Position numbers and translations under genes: made by a program
The notes under the pieces: generated by a model
The model's input: only the letters and a program-made list of their open reading frames with translations
Databases searched by the model: none
Told to the model about the DNA's origin: nothing
Part shown: positions 12,666-25,094 of the stretch, one piece after another
Position numbering within the stretch: position 1 is the stretch's first letter
Layout of the letters: each line of letters starts with the position of its first letter
Assembly: GCA_009739215.1 (NCBI GenBank)
Contig: VSJF01000005.1
Location: forward strand, 2,046,001 to 2,110,000
Origin: Floccularia luteovirens
Taxonomy: Eukaryota; Basidiomycota; Agaricomycetes; Agaricales; Squamanitaceae
Direction: 5' to 3'
DNA: 64,000 nucleotides

Positions 12666-13939
12666 CTACTCTTTCAAATCAACAATTACTGGTTGGAAAC
12701 CTGGACCACCGAAGCTACTCCTCATGCCCCCTTTCCTCGCACTTGGCCAATTCGCAGCATTGACAAAAACAGTGGTGTTTGCGGGGTTATCTTCCGTATT
12801 GGTATTATGGATCTTCAGTACGTAGCTGTCGCCGGCACTATGGTTGAGTTTGCTGAACGCATTCTGCACCCGAGGCAATGGGAAATCTAAAGATGGGTCC
12901 CAAGCGTGAATATATGCTCCACGGGCTTCATGTATGTGACCTGACACATGTAGACGAGGACGAGAGTCGCGCAAGTGCGCAGCAAGAGCTTCACAACCTA
13001 CATCTTCTCCGTGAGTGTTTTGGTCGAAGATTCCAAAAGACGGTCCATGGGTCATTCTGATAAAGTAATCTATAATGAAATTTGTTCCTGATATCGTCTT
13101 GATATTGTACTCACAAGATGTCTACTTTCGGATATTTTGATAGTAATTCTGTTTTTGTCATTTAGTGCTCTTATAGTTGCAAGAACAACATGAGGCCTTG
13201 CCATGTGCATCTTCGCGCCTATAGTTAAACGCCCAATCATAGAATTCTGGGGACCACTAAATAGAGTGTAGTGTAAACAAAAGCGGCAATATATGCATAA
13301 TAAACAGCTTGATTAACGAACCGGAGATCCATACACGCTCCACATCCTGCCATTTTCTCTCGCTTGGAACTCATATTTCTCATCTTGGAGATATACAATA
13401 CCAGATGATGTAGCTTTATGACCTTTGACCATATCACGTATTAGGGAAACATCCTTCAGATATCCCAATATGAGTGCTTGAAACCGAAATATTTAATAAA
13501 GTTGCAAATACCTGGTTGGCTACCTTCCAATTTCTATCTTCGCCATTCCTTTCATACCAATCCTCATCTAAGGTAAGATCGTGGTTACCAGCTATGATTC
13601 TTCAATACGAATCAGATTCCAACTAGCCAAAAGCAGCCAAGTATAAGCTGACATTTTAAGTTTGTGAGGCAAACTATACAGCCACCCCATTGTTTTCTGG
13701 AACTCATATACGGTCCCCTTGTTTGTCAGATCACCGCTATGGAGAAGAACATCGCCGTCTGGTACGTCAAATGATCGGCAATGGGTGTCGCTAATACAGA
13801 CAAAACGTGTCCATTCCTCAGATGGTACAGGTTCAAGGGTTTCGGGATCGTAGGTTATGTGCACAATTTCTGATGTTGAACGGATTGACTTCTCCAGACC
13901 CAAAGTCTTTGGTGGCAAAGTCGGTAGAGATAGAACCAT
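12666..13939 (-). CDS. Calcineurin-like metallophosphoesterase (MPPED1/2 type)
   Basis: Dinuclear-metal phosphoesterase of the family containing animal MPPED proteins; substrate unknown. Six exons (13653-13939, 13512-13599, 13322-13453, 13202-13256, 13115-13148, 12666-13056) sum to 987 nt, 328 aa. Metal-binding motifs appear in order: CISDTHC (D-x-H), HSGDLTNKG (GD), IAGNHDL (GNHD), MTHGPSFGIFD (H) and VSGHIHEARG (GHxH). The VYGSPWSPEFYDWAF segment is typical of this subgroup. The 53-bp intron 13149-13201 uses a GC donor (CATG/GCAAGG) and is required to join DAH to ELLSKYPKVDIL. No signal peptide or membrane segment, so probably cytosolic. Confidence 0.9.
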
Positions 13940-14342
13940 TACGTTAACGTGGATGAAGAGTTAAATGAAGCTGGATGCGTGGGTTACGGTGTTCGATCAT
14001 CTGAGGCCTCATGTCCTTTGACATCATGAGACATAGACGTAATGTGAAAGAGCCAGAAGGATGATGCATATGGTCAGTGCACAATGTGTAAACACTGTTG
14101 ATGTTGTCATAGTTGTCTATAACCTGTACATAAGAGTAATTACACAACTGCGTTACACGCGTCTAACTACATACATAATAGTCCTTTGATATGAAAAAAA
14201 ATATCGATAGCAAAATCGTACACATGGATGCTGTAAGTATTAATTGGTACAAATGATTTGAATGGATATGAAAACATTACAGGATGCAGATACAGCTATC
14301 AATCGATGGGATGCAGGTGTGTTAACAGAAACAGAAAAAAAA
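13940..14342. other. Short intergenic region
   Basis: About 400 bp between the metallophosphoesterase start and the phospholipase C stop, both on the minus strand. No coding signal; it contains the metallophosphoesterase promoter. Confidence 0.4.
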
Positions 14343-17300
14343 TTATGTGCTTGTATTTTCAACGTTGACACGAACAAAGAGGGTTGAAAAGAGGTATTGC
14401 GAGAGTTGGGAGTCGTGTAAGGGTAGATGACGATAACCTATCCTCGAAGCATAACATTTAGTCATATGTAAAGATGGCATAATTAGCTGGGGTTACTCAC
14501 CACGTCCCAAACTTCCCAAAGATGTACAATAAATTGCCAGTGGCTCTTCATCATCTTTATCTCCTTGTTTTACAATAAACCTCACGAACACCAAATCTTC
14601 CATTTCGCCAATGCAAGTAAATGGGATATGAATCTTCTCTTCCCACACAGGATTGAAACCATTATTCTTGACTGAGTTCGTGCGATATACTTGTCGGCGA
14701 GGACTCGATGAATTGATTGAGATGGGACTCGTTACCTCAATATTTGCAGAGTTCGAAGCAAATGGATACTCTGTAGAACCCGTACTCGTCCAGTCTGGAA
14801 CATGTAGGGACACTTCGACATAGGGATCGACAACGGACTTGTCAAAAACCTCGTGGCCTGATGCATCTTTCGGGCGAGGGAGTTGTTGAGCGGATATAAT
14901 CAAGAGAGATAATGTATGTCTAGTTTGCTTTAGGAGAAGCTCCTTATTAGGTAGACGCAACGCCGCGGGCTTAAGAACATAACCTGCACGGCCGTTTCGC
15001 TGGAACATGGCATGATTAATCATGTACCCTAAATCTAAAGGTCGAGATGTAAGTAAGCTTAACAGACATAGATACGAAAGCTTTCACCAAATGTCTGCCA
15101 ATTCAGGGCGACTAGTTGGGCACCAGCTGACCAGAATCTATGTGGTTCGTAGTTCGTCGAGTTCAATCTTAAGCCTTTTGGGTATATCCTAACCAAGTGT
15201 GATCGGTTGTGCTTGATGAGATCATGCATGCCCTCTCTCAACATCTTATTCGCAGTATTTTCGGACAGTGAAAACATATGTTCTGGGGCATACTCCTCCT
15301 TCTTATTGATACCCCGATACTTAACTCCAATTGTATACACAAGCAATGCGACGAGGCCCAAAGACATCTTCGGTTTATTTCCGCGATCGGGGTCTGAGGT
15401 TTGTCGAGAGAGTATGCCAGGTGATCTTACGATTGCTCTCGGAGGGGATTGTGCCATTGGTGGAGAGGATGAATAGGACCTGCCAACGCTTTTAACGCGT
15501 TGTAGTACCGTCGTTCCTGCCCTCCTCAAATCCCCCTTAACACCTGCATGATGTATAAGTATCTGAAATTTATAAGAATCACTGTTTTGGGTGAACCTTT
15601 GATTGTCTCCGAATCACTGCCCCGTGATCTGAATCCTTCGGGGGCATCCACAACAGTCTCTGACTCTGATGCTGATGCGGATGAGGCGGAAGGATCGCTG
15701 AGGAATACGTCACTGTCTGTGGGCTCCTGAAGGAGATTTAAGTTCTTGGCCTGCGTATTACGAGTCAGATGTAAAAATATTAAGTTTGAGTTAAACGGTG
15801 ATAGCCTACTTTCAGTAAGATTTTGCCCTTTAGATCTTCCGGACTAGGCAAGTGATTCATTTTAACTTTTTCTGGTGTCGATGATCTAACAAGACAATCG
15901 CCAAAGACTGATGTCATGATCTCAGCAATCATATCCTGCTGAGGTACAGAACAATGGATCTCGGCAGATATGACGATTGGATAAGGAGAAGTTACGAAAC
16001 CGTAGTTCTTGATGGCTTGGCATACTTGTCTGAGGGAGACTTTGGAAGTGAATGTTTTTCCATGAAAAATCATTGGTTCAATATCTCCATCATAGATATC
16101 CACTAAAAAATATGAGCGGTTGGTTATTTGATGTTCGAAAAAGGAACTCACATTCCACACTTCTGCAGCTATGAAGTAAGGCGCGAATGTAACCCTCAAT
16201 GGTACTTTCTCCAACGAGCTGGTGTCCGACGAGATAGGTATTGTGTGAAGATGAAATATAATACTCCGACAAAGGGCGCGTCATGTCTTGCCACACTTTC
16301 TCGTGTTGGTCTGTAAACGCGGAGTTGTCTGGTGAAAGTAAGAAAGAAGTGAAGGAGTCGACAGTCATGATAGGGTTTAGCAAAGATTGTCCATCAGGTT
16401 GTGGCTGTTGCTCAGATCCTGGAGTCGGGGAGGTATCTTTCGTGGAATACTTCACGAATAAGTCACGTAGTTGTGATGTCGTGAGGGTCGACTGTGTAGC
16501 AAATATGCAAAAACATCAAAAGTGTTCTCAACATAGTTTGAAGACGGCACGAACCTCTTGCTTTTCGCGCATAAACATTTCAAATGTAGCGAAATCAAAG
16601 AGCCCGCTGCCTTTCGAACGTAGTTTCTTGTACAAGCGGTCAATCTCCGGCCTTGACTTCAAGAGCTTGACAAATATCCGAAAGTCCTCAAAAGTGAGAT
16701 TATTCTGGTGTTGCCTATCTGCTTGCTACAAATCAAGGACAAGATAGGTTAGATTTAGTTATGGACGGACGACTTGATAGATATTGGCATTCTCCAATCT
16801 GACCTTGAAAAGCCCAAAGAGATCCTCTCTACTGGAATTAATATTCAACCTCTTACAAAGTTTCTCGACTTCATCGAATGATAGCTGTTGGTCACATTCT
16901 TGGTCTGCATCCTTCCAGTATTGTTTCTCCCAAAGTGCCTCCCGAATTTCGATATTCCCGAGGCCAGTCATTAATTGCTGTCTGACTGCATAAAGTTTCC
17001 TTAAAGCAGTATCCCACATGGTGAACACATCTTTTGTTGGGGCGATCATATGGAGTGTCTTGTAGTTCCCATCAAGAATATAAACTATTGTCAACCAACG
17101 ATCCTCGTACTCTTGGGCCAACTGGAATTGTTCCCTGTAGTATCGACCATCAGAGCCTGAGCGAATTTCCTTTATGCACTCGATAGGTACTAGTAAACTT
17201 GTCTACAAATGAGTTGAATCTAATGTAGGTCTAAGACTTACTGATTTTGCGCTTCTTCGACTCCCATACTATCTGTCCTAAGTCCGCATCCAACCTAAAT

Positions 17301-17878
17301 ATTGCCTTCTTTTTCTTCTTGTTGGAGATCTTTGTCATTGAGACTCCACTTTGGAGCAGTGGAGGAACGGAGTCGTTTTCAACTTCCTGTGATCCCGTTG
17401 CGGCGAATTCTGTATGGGATTGACCTGTCTCTAACACCGTCGGTAACCCTCGCATGCCACTCTGTACAGACCTTCCGTTTGTAGACAGAACGGACGGCGC
17501 GCTCGTACTGTGTATCATAGCTGGCGCCACTGGCCGGTGAGCATAAGAGACTGATCGAGTGTGACCTTTCCGAATGCGTCCATCGCCACCAATCCCGCTG
17601 CCACTGCCATTGAGATCACTTTTAGCAGTACGGACACTGTGCGATCGGGTTATTGAATTTGATGCATTTCTGACCGCTTTCTTGATAGACGCACTGACAG
17701 ACAGCCTGGGAGTGGGCAAGGAAGTGCTAACTGCTGATTGCGGGGGTGGCGAGAAACTGCTGTCGTCAGAGTCAAGTTCCCTCACAACGAGTTGACCCGT
17801 GCTTGACAACAGATTTTCTGCCCGCCGCAGCCTTCGATTACCAATAGGAACCGGAGAAGATGGTGTTTTGTCAGACAT
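14343..17878 (-). CDS. Phosphoinositide-specific phospholipase C
   Basis: Hydrolyses PIP2 to diacylglycerol and IP3 at the plasma membrane. Domain order by translation: low-complexity Ser-rich N-terminus (from MSDKTPSSP), PH-like region ([37 protein letters not shown]), EF-hand region ([18 protein letters not shown]), X domain, Ser-rich linker, Y domain and C2. In X the catalytic [13 protein letters not shown] and [18 protein letters not shown] are present. Y contains [36 protein letters not shown] and [11 protein letters not shown]2 begins at [16 protein letters not shown] and ends in [20 protein letters not shown] before the stop at 14343. The start at 17878 is preferred over 17983 because the latter gives an atypical tail. 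Multiple introns; all junctions I tested keep phase. Confidence 0.93.
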
Positions 17879-18181
17879 ATGAGCTCTGAAGGACAGCTTA
17901 GGAGGTGAGAAGGGGGAGGAAATGCATGTATATAAGGACTCTGAGCGCAAAGCGTCTATGTATTTTTGATCAAGAATCACCATCTATACGTATGTGCCCG
18001 GTACCGAACATCCCCATTTTTACTCATCATTATCCTGAACACATGCATGAAGTCCGCTCTGGTCATGTACTGCGGTTTGCAGTGGTACTTCAATGCCTAA
18101 CATGGTCCTTCTGTTTCTGGGCATTCATGAAACACTTGCCACTTTTGCTACATGGGGCATATGCGTTTTTTTAATTATAAG

Positions 18182-18382
18182 GTACAGCAACTTTGTAAGG
18201 GTCCTGATCCTGCACTTCCTACACCACGAGATGTGCTTACTTATATCAGTAACCTTCAGAAGGCAGTGATACAGATTCATTGCCTCATAACGGAATATCA
18301 AGAACTCCAAAAACACAATGATGAGAAGACAGGAGAAGATAATTTAGCATCATGGTCATGTGAGAGTGCCGTACCGGGCTGA
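18182..18382 (+). CDS. Candidate terminal exon of a small unknown gene
   Basis: After an AG acceptor at 18180-18181 an open frame of 66 codons ends in TGA at 18380-18382. It reads VQQLCKGPDPALPTPRDVLT and continues through a Gln/Ile-rich helix (LITEYQELQKHNDEK), which looks like protein rather than chance. The upstream exon is unclear; one option starts at the ATG at 18042 with donor GTACTG at 18066. It would be divergent from the phospholipase C. Function unknown. Confidence 0.35.
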   Translation, partial: VQQLCKGPDPALPTPRDVLTYISNLQKAVIQIHCLITEYQELQKHNDEKTGEDNLASWSCESAVPG

Positions 18383-18639
18383 TTTTTCAAGTTAACTACG
18401 GAATTAAAATTCGTCTCCATCATCCTCCTGATCTTTTATTGTTTGTTACTTCGAAGGTACAGACAACGTATTTATCATCATCAACAGAATCCAAATCCGA
18501 ATACGAACTAAAGATCCTCGGGAGTAATGCTGTGATGTCTCGTGGGTTAATAGTACCACTGGGCGCTTTGCCAGCGATGAGTCACAATGCAACTAGACAA
18601 CCAGACGCTTGGATAGCGTCCCCGGCTATAGTTCCTCAG

Positions 18640-19346
18640 CTATGTCTTTGGGTTGTCTATGTCCCGCACCACCTCAGAATATAGCCTTTTTTGCCTCTTT
18701 GGTTTAGTTTCGACATGCAAGTCTTCCCAATCTTCCCAACATTCTGACTCTGACAAGTCCTCCAAACTGTCCCAACATTCTGACTCCGCGAAGTCCTCAT
18801 CAAGCACCACAACATCCGTAACCTTGCGTAGGACTTCAAATTCCTCATCAGCACCTAGTGTCAAGACCTTTCAGCAGGAGAAACAATGCATCGATAATGA
18901 AATACACACCTCTTGCCCTCACTGGTTGTGCTATCTCAAGAAGAGAAATAGTAACTCCACTAGCCCTTTCCACAATATCATTTTGTTCATCAAAATCGTT
19001 TAAATCAGGGCTTTCATCAATCACACCATAGTCAAGTTTGGATGCGCATTTTCCATTCATCTGGGCACGGCCCGTCTTCTTGGTTTTTTTTCGTTGAGAA
19101 CTATTGTGCTCTTTCTATTTTTTCCAATTGTGTTAGACAAAGTTATAATGACAGCTATATGTTACCTTTTTTAAATCTAAATGCGCCTCTAGCCTCAACC
19201 TACTAGGATAACTGAAAATCTCTCGTCTCGAATCCCGTAGGGCCTATGAAGAGGACGTTGTTAAGACGGTATGAGTGTATAACACAAACGATCCGCCTTA
19301 CTTTGTTGTATACTTTGCGAGGGTCGCTTTTGTTAGTGCCGCCCAT
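18640..19346 (-). CDS. Hypothetical basic-acidic protein, 180 aa
   Basis: Four exons (19302-19346, 19166-19243, 18923-19114, 18640-18867), all in phase 0, give a 180-residue protein. The first 60 residues are strongly basic (ALRDSRREIFSYPSRLRLEA, then KEHNSSQRKKTKKTGRAQ). The second half is acidic and contains a tandem motif, ESECWDSLEDL then ESECWEDWEDL, followed by a basic patch KPKRQKR near the end. No signal peptide or membrane span. The charge layout suggests a nuclear or nucleic-acid/chaperone-like partner, but I recognise no family. Four consecutive same-phase exons with good GT-AG sites support a real gene. Confidence 0.6.
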
Positions 19347-21072
19347 GGTGTTAAGTGATTTTAGTGCTTAAGCTTAGATGAAAGTCAAGTGGTTAATTCC
19401 CCCTGGGAGATAGCGTTGTAACGATAAGAAGCACGGCTATTTAAGCTCTTTCCAATGTGATATTTTTGAGTCCTACTGAGTCATGATATAATATATTTTC
19501 CGGAAAGATGCAGGAATCAGCCGCAAATACCATAACTCGGAAGTCGTATCGAGTCATAAGTATTATTCGGCACGCTTCCGGTGCTACGATGCGCTGCCGC
19601 ACTGCCATTATTATACCGACGTTCATCCTCAGGTCATAGCCATCTTCACAACTTTTACATAGCGTTGTCACGGACAAGCGGTCAAAATTCCATACCGGGC
19701 AATACACTTCTAAATATAGTAATAACCTACTCTGACAAAAATTTTGGAGAGTAACACGGCCACAACACAGCTGTTGAGTACTGTGCTTGAGGCTTGAGCA
19801 CTCAACGGCACTTGCTCAAGAAATCAATTTAATATCATACTTGTATTAAGTGCTTGACACTATGTTGTCCAATGTTCCCTCGCTTATAGCCTATCCTCTA
19901 TCTGGCAAGTTGCAACTCGACCAGCATGTGAATGGCTGTGATGACCTGGAACAGAAGGTTGGAATCTTGCAGGTAAATCAACACCAGACAGTCAGCTGCA
20001 CATCCATAATCAGTTACAACCTTTGAGTGAAGTCAACCACTCAGTAATGCCCACCTGATGATCTAGGCTACGATGGATTTTTTCCCGAGTTGCATAGCTG
20101 ATTACGGTATAGCTGCCTCACAAATCATTGATATGTTGATATCCCAGTGATGCCCTCGGGCCCATTAAGCACATAGCATGGATAAGGAACATGTCGCCAG
20201 GGGGGGGTATAGGTATAATGGCTGCGACACAGAATCTGTCCGTTCATGCCTTTGTTCAGAGGCAAGTGGGTATTTTTATGGATTCGTAGGATCCTTTGGA
20301 TGTTCATCGTAAGCTCAGGAAGTGAGCAGGAAAATACTCCTCTTAAAGAGCTACACACCGTTATGAACTAATTTTTTTAATTTTCTCATAAACGTTGTAG
20401 CAGTGAGATAACTGATGTTAAGCTTACCATCCTGCTTTACTTCAAAAAGATTAAATGATGTAGAGGTGCGCATCTCCGTTTTCCTAGCCTAAATGGTAGT
20501 GATTAGTTGTATGCTATACTGTACCAGTTGTACGTGAATAAGGCCGGGCACGGCGCTGTGCCAAGTTCTTGTGTCACGTGTGGATTGCTGGGCACCCTCG
20601 TCGTTCAACTCTCTCATAACTTAACGTTAGTAGTTGCAACGCACCGATAACCTCAAAGCGGCTTGGCCAAATTCAACATCTCTCTTGGCTACAGAAATGG
20701 AGAGTTTACGGCATTCATTCTCAGGAGTCTCATCGTCGCTACTGGGCTATATTTTAGCAACAGATTCTAACCATCTGCTCACTGTGGCTGCCGGAATCAG
20801 GAGTCCTGAATCACTCGCTGCCTAATTTTAGCTGTTTGCAACAGCTGCCGGCCATAAGTCCTAATGATTCGTAAATATCATAGAATGGTGGCGCTTCATA
20901 CAATATACGCTGTCTTGTCTCCTTTTTTCGCTGCATGCTGGATTTACCACTGGCCAGTTTGCTCGTGACCGAAAAAAAGGGGTAATGGGAGGTAACTCCT
21001 TCATGGCCTGTTATAAATAAGAGGGTAAAGCACTAGGCTTTCTCCCAAGAAGTCCTACCTGCCTTCCCCAGA
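19347..21072. other. Intergenic stretch, no supported gene
   Basis: About 1.7 kb. Short frames only (for example 19441-19707 on the minus strand), none with domain signal. The right end holds the metzincin promoter. Confidence 0.5.
21012..21019 (+). promoter_or_regulatory. TATA box of the metzincin gene
   Basis: TATAAATA sits 54-61 bp before the ATG at 21073, with a short pyrimidine-rich leader (TTTCTCCCAAG, CTGCCTTCCCC) between them. Spacing suits a fungal TATA box with a very short 5' UTR. Confidence 0.5.
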
Positions 21073-22362
21073 ATGTCTTCTGAAACCGCCGAGAACAAGG
21101 AACTCCCCAAAGCACCAGTTGAAGCCCCCACCAAATTGGTTTTAACCGCTGACAATGCAGATGAGACCAAAGAACAACCAGAATGGTACAAATACGTTTG
21201 TGCTACAATAGATACACCCCTTCAAGCGGGTGAGAGAATCAGTCATGGAGGATTCCATGCAATGCATGCTGTCCTTACCTATGCGCAGGCTATGTGGGAT
21301 ATTGGCACGGTAAGTGTCTCTTGATACCTCTTCAAGTTGATAATTCACTCCGATTATTCTCTTGCTAGGTTATTACCTGTGCCTTCGTTTGGCCTGTACC
21401 TGGTACATACAACCAACAGAGCAAAGTAATGGCCATTGTTAGGGAATGGGAGCAATATGCGAATATCAGGTTCCAATTTGTTGGAGGGATGAATGCGATG
21501 GTTCGCATCTCCTTCAACCCAGCTGCCGGCAATTGGTCCTTCGTTGGACGAGAAATTTTGACCCAGCCCGGTGTCACCCTGAACCTTGCTGAGGTTACTG
21601 ACTACCCTATGACTACAGACAACGAGAGGGGTACAGTCCTTCATGAATTCGGACATACTCTAGGGTTTCAGCATGAACACCAGTCTCCGCGCCGCGGCGA
21701 GGAAATCACTTTGATCGAAGACCGTCAGTGATTCGACTTTACTAATTGAAGCCGGCTGATATATTGACATTTGTATTCTTCTGCAGGTGTGATCCAATAT
21801 TACTGGGACACCAATAAATGGCCTGCAGAAAAAACAAGGATGCAGGTAATAAACGTATTGCAGGATTGGCAAGTTAGCAACTACTCAGCACTCGATCACA
21901 ATTCAATCATGATGTTTGTCTCTTTGAGTTTATATTTTTATTCCTTTTTACTAAAACTGCATTTCCATACTATCTAAATTGATACGCAGGTACCCTATGG
22001 AACCATGGCTTAACATGCAAGGGTTGCAGATCTACCGAAACAATAACCTCTCCAATCTTGACAAAGCATTTGTTGTTCTCAACTACCCATCATTCACTGC
22101 GACAGGATCTGGATGGACAGTACAATATGCACTTGATGTTGCTGGAGTAACTGGCGTGGATCGCGATTGGATCTTGTATGAGTATGCACGTCAAAATTGG
22201 CAGGGAATGAGAGCATGGTTTACCAGGTGGTGTATCAACGCCCGTGCTATGGGATGGAGAAATTCGATGATGCAGGATGCTGAGGAAGGGGGCGAAGGGA
22301 AAGATCCGGCTGACGAAGCTAACTCTACCTTTACCACAATGGAGCCGGAGGAGAAGGCGTGA
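21073..22362 (+). CDS. Metzincin-type zinc metalloprotease, single domain
   Basis: Zinc endopeptidase-like protein of 363 aa from four exons (21073-21309, 21369-21723, 21787-21913, 21990-22362). The zinc site [16 protein letters not shown] matches HExxHxxGxxHE, and the Met-turn is NSIMMYP. The N-terminus (MSSETAENKELPKAP) is hydrophilic with no signal peptide, so it is cytosolic or exported by another route. Upstream of the zinc site are VREWEQYANIRFQFV and AMVRISFNPAAGNWSF, the edge-strand region of astacin-like folds. The C-terminal part has LDKAFVVLNYPSF and an acidic tail. Two of its intron positions match those of the tandem-domain protein at 51170-55873. Substrate unknown. Confidence 0.85.
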
Positions 22363-22663
22363 TCCCAGGTTTTATAGGAGGAACACTGCAGAATGTACAA
22401 ATTTCTTGCATAGTCTCGAAAAAATACATTCTGTGGGTCATTACATAATTATAACCGCCGAAGTTCTGGCATTTTATCCTGTTTAGACCCACGGAACACT
22501 ATCTTTCTCGTTAGTATATATAGGTTTGTCCTCCACGAAAACTTGGGTACACCTGGATCTCTTGGTAAGGATATATATAAACCATAGGCGCTGCTATATC
22601 TCGAGGCCAATTCCCCTGGATGTCATTTATTTCATCGTTACCTCCTATAGACACAAATTCTTC

Positions 22664-23044
22664 ACTATGCCACTCCTTAACGCCATGGTCAGGATCTTAG
22701 GAGGATACCGGTAAGTCACCAACATAATGTCAACGTCACGTCTTGTCCTTCCTCGGAATGATGCAATAAAATTTGTGCTACGATAGAGTAGATAAAAAAG
22801 GCCATCGTGGAGGTGTGTATATGCATGTAAGGCGTGCTGTGCTTACCAGTGCTTCCGATATGTGGGATAGTGGACGGTCTGTAGGGGAATACTGATAAAG
22901 TTTCCTCAGACGGACCATCCTGCTCAACCATCCTTCATTAATGGAACTGCATCAGGCTGGATAATCCAGTATGTACTTGACATAGATCACTATCAGTGGG
23001 TTTACAAATTTTGCGGGAGAGAAAAAGAAGGGCTCATCCACCAG
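22664..23044 (+). pseudogene. Decayed partial copy of the metzincin gene
   Basis: Two pieces resemble the protease just upstream. Around 22676-22708 the frame reads LNAMVRILGG, matching MNAMVRISF. Around 22907-23044 it reads PSFINGTASGWIIQYVLDI, matching PSFTATGSGWTVQYALDV, then ends at a TGA at 23042-23044. The zinc site between them is absent, and the sequence just before the second piece is out of frame. I infer a tandem duplicate that lost its core. Boundaries are approximate. Confidence 0.5.
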
Positions 23045-23217
23045 TGAAAGAACCACTCTTGTGCTGGCGCAGACAGCATTGGATATTTCCTTCTACATAT
23101 ATATTTCTGGCATGTATCCATTCAAACACAATATGTAACTTCTCTGATCAAACTAAGTAGGAAGTACTAAGATTATTAAAAGTGCAATATTCTCGGACAA
23201 AATGTCTGTAAATCGAA

Positions 23218-25094
23218 TCAGTTTTCTCCGTCATTTACATCAAAAACCATCTGATTAGCGTCAGACGTGGAAGCAACAGCTTCCTCCACCACAAGCATAG
23301 GTGCGACAGTTGGAGTAACCACCCCGCTTGCTATCCCTATTGCAACCTCCTTCCTCACAATCTGGTACATCCTCACCGTATTGGACACGTTTTCCCACAT
23401 GAGCCTCCCGTTCCCTTGATAATCCTTCACCACCTTCAATCGGGGGAATATGAAATCAATGTGTCGTGCTAGGTTCAGAAGCTGTGAAAAATCAACTTCG
23501 CGATCTGCGCTTGCGATAACAAGTGTTTCGAGGGAGTGATTTGGGAAGTAGACGGAGAGAGGAGAGGAAGACGAATTTTGGTTTGGAGTTGGAGTTGGGT
23601 TGGAGTTGTTTTGTGAGCGGTTTTGGGCTGTTAGTGTGGATAAGGAAGAGGGGGAGGGTGTAACGTAGTCGCTCATTTCTTGTACATCAAGAGGTATACA
23701 TAAGTATTTGAGGTTTGGACAACAATCCGCGAACATCCTTAGACTGGCGATAGTTGGACGCCTTACGAGGTTCATAAATGGTAGTTGCATGAATCGCAAG
23801 TTCGGCCATGATGAAGCTAGTGTCATTATGGACGAATCTCCGAGATGAACAACACAACCTTCCACACGTAGGTGCTCCAGTTTTTTGAGAGAAATAAGCA
23901 CGGAGAGGACATTCCCATCAAGGTCTTCAGATATCCCATGATTTTCATCATCGTCGATATGATCTTCGTCAAGGGCCATACAAATCTTCTTCAAACTGTC
24001 CGCCCATCTCGCTGCTACTCCACTCCAAAATACCTTCGAGTCAATAGCAAAACTATCCACTGTCACGATTGACAAGCTCTCCAGTCGTGTAGCAGAAGTT
24101 TTTGCTAAGAATTGTTCGATCATTGGCATTGAAGAGGTGATTTCGAGGTTTCTCAGATCCCTCAACCCAAGGTCGCAGCCCTCTAAAGTCGTTACTGGAC
24201 TTGAGTCGAGGTCGAGAGTTAGGTCCCTGATATTCCTGAGTGACCCGAATTTGTTGAAGATATCCAAAGTTATGGCGGTACCCATGCCAGTTAACACGAG
24301 ATTCTGCAAGGTCTCGAACCTGATTGCACACTCCAATGTATCCACACTCGACCCATTCGTTGCTCTTAATACAATACTCTCTACATTCGCACCTTCATCC
24401 TTCAACGCATGGAACACCGTACCAACCAGCTTTTCCTCCGCGCTAGTGATACCATCAAACACTAAACTTCGTATTGAGGGCGAGATGAATAGGCATACAC
24501 CAGGTATGAGGATGTCGCTGTCGCTGATGGAAGGACATGTGATTTGTCGGAGGGAAGGAAGAAGTGGGGCTGGGTGGAGCTGAGCAAGTCTGAAGTAGAC
24601 ATGCATTGCGATATCTAGGGGGTCTATGTCGCGTGTGTAGGTGTAGTATCGTATGCGCCGTGCGTAGTAGTCAAACCGCTCCCAATCTTTGGTTGTGATT
24701 GGACCACGAATTACCTGAGATGAGTTAAAAAACTAAAAGGTGAAGGGAATATCGGGAGTCTTTTGTTACTCACATAAGTACCCTCTAACTGAACGAACGC
24801 CGGTAACAGCTTCAACAAGGGAAACAACGAATCCAAAGATTTCCACAAGCAATCTAATGCCGGTTCCAAGAATGCACGGCATGTCAGTGCTGCTCTTCCC
24901 AGGTTTCGTTTTGATTGAGGGAGCTCGAGCGGAGCGAGGTATTCGAATATTTCGCCCATTATGTCAGGAATTCCACATATTGGATGTGCGGCTTGTGTTT
25001 TCCATACGTGTCTTGCAGTCGTAGACGGTGAACTCGCTGTCAAGGTTGAGTTGGATGAGGACGGTGATGATGATGAAGGTGATGAGTCGTCCAT
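23218..25094 (-). CDS. F-box protein with leucine-rich C-terminal region
   Basis: Probable substrate adaptor for an SCF ubiquitin ligase. Two exons (24774-25094 and 23218-24714) give 605 aa. After a Ser-rich start, residues 40-95 form the F-box: GIPDIMGEIFEYLAP, then RNLGRAALTCRAFLEPALDC and LWKSLDSLFPLLK, which is the standard mushroom F-box architecture. The remainder has irregular leucine-rich repeats (LRNLEITSSMP, LEHLRVEGCVV, LRFMQLPF, LKYLCIPLDV). A Gln/Asn/Ser linker lies near residue 480. Target unknown; this family is large and variable in Agaricomycetes. Confidence 0.75.
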
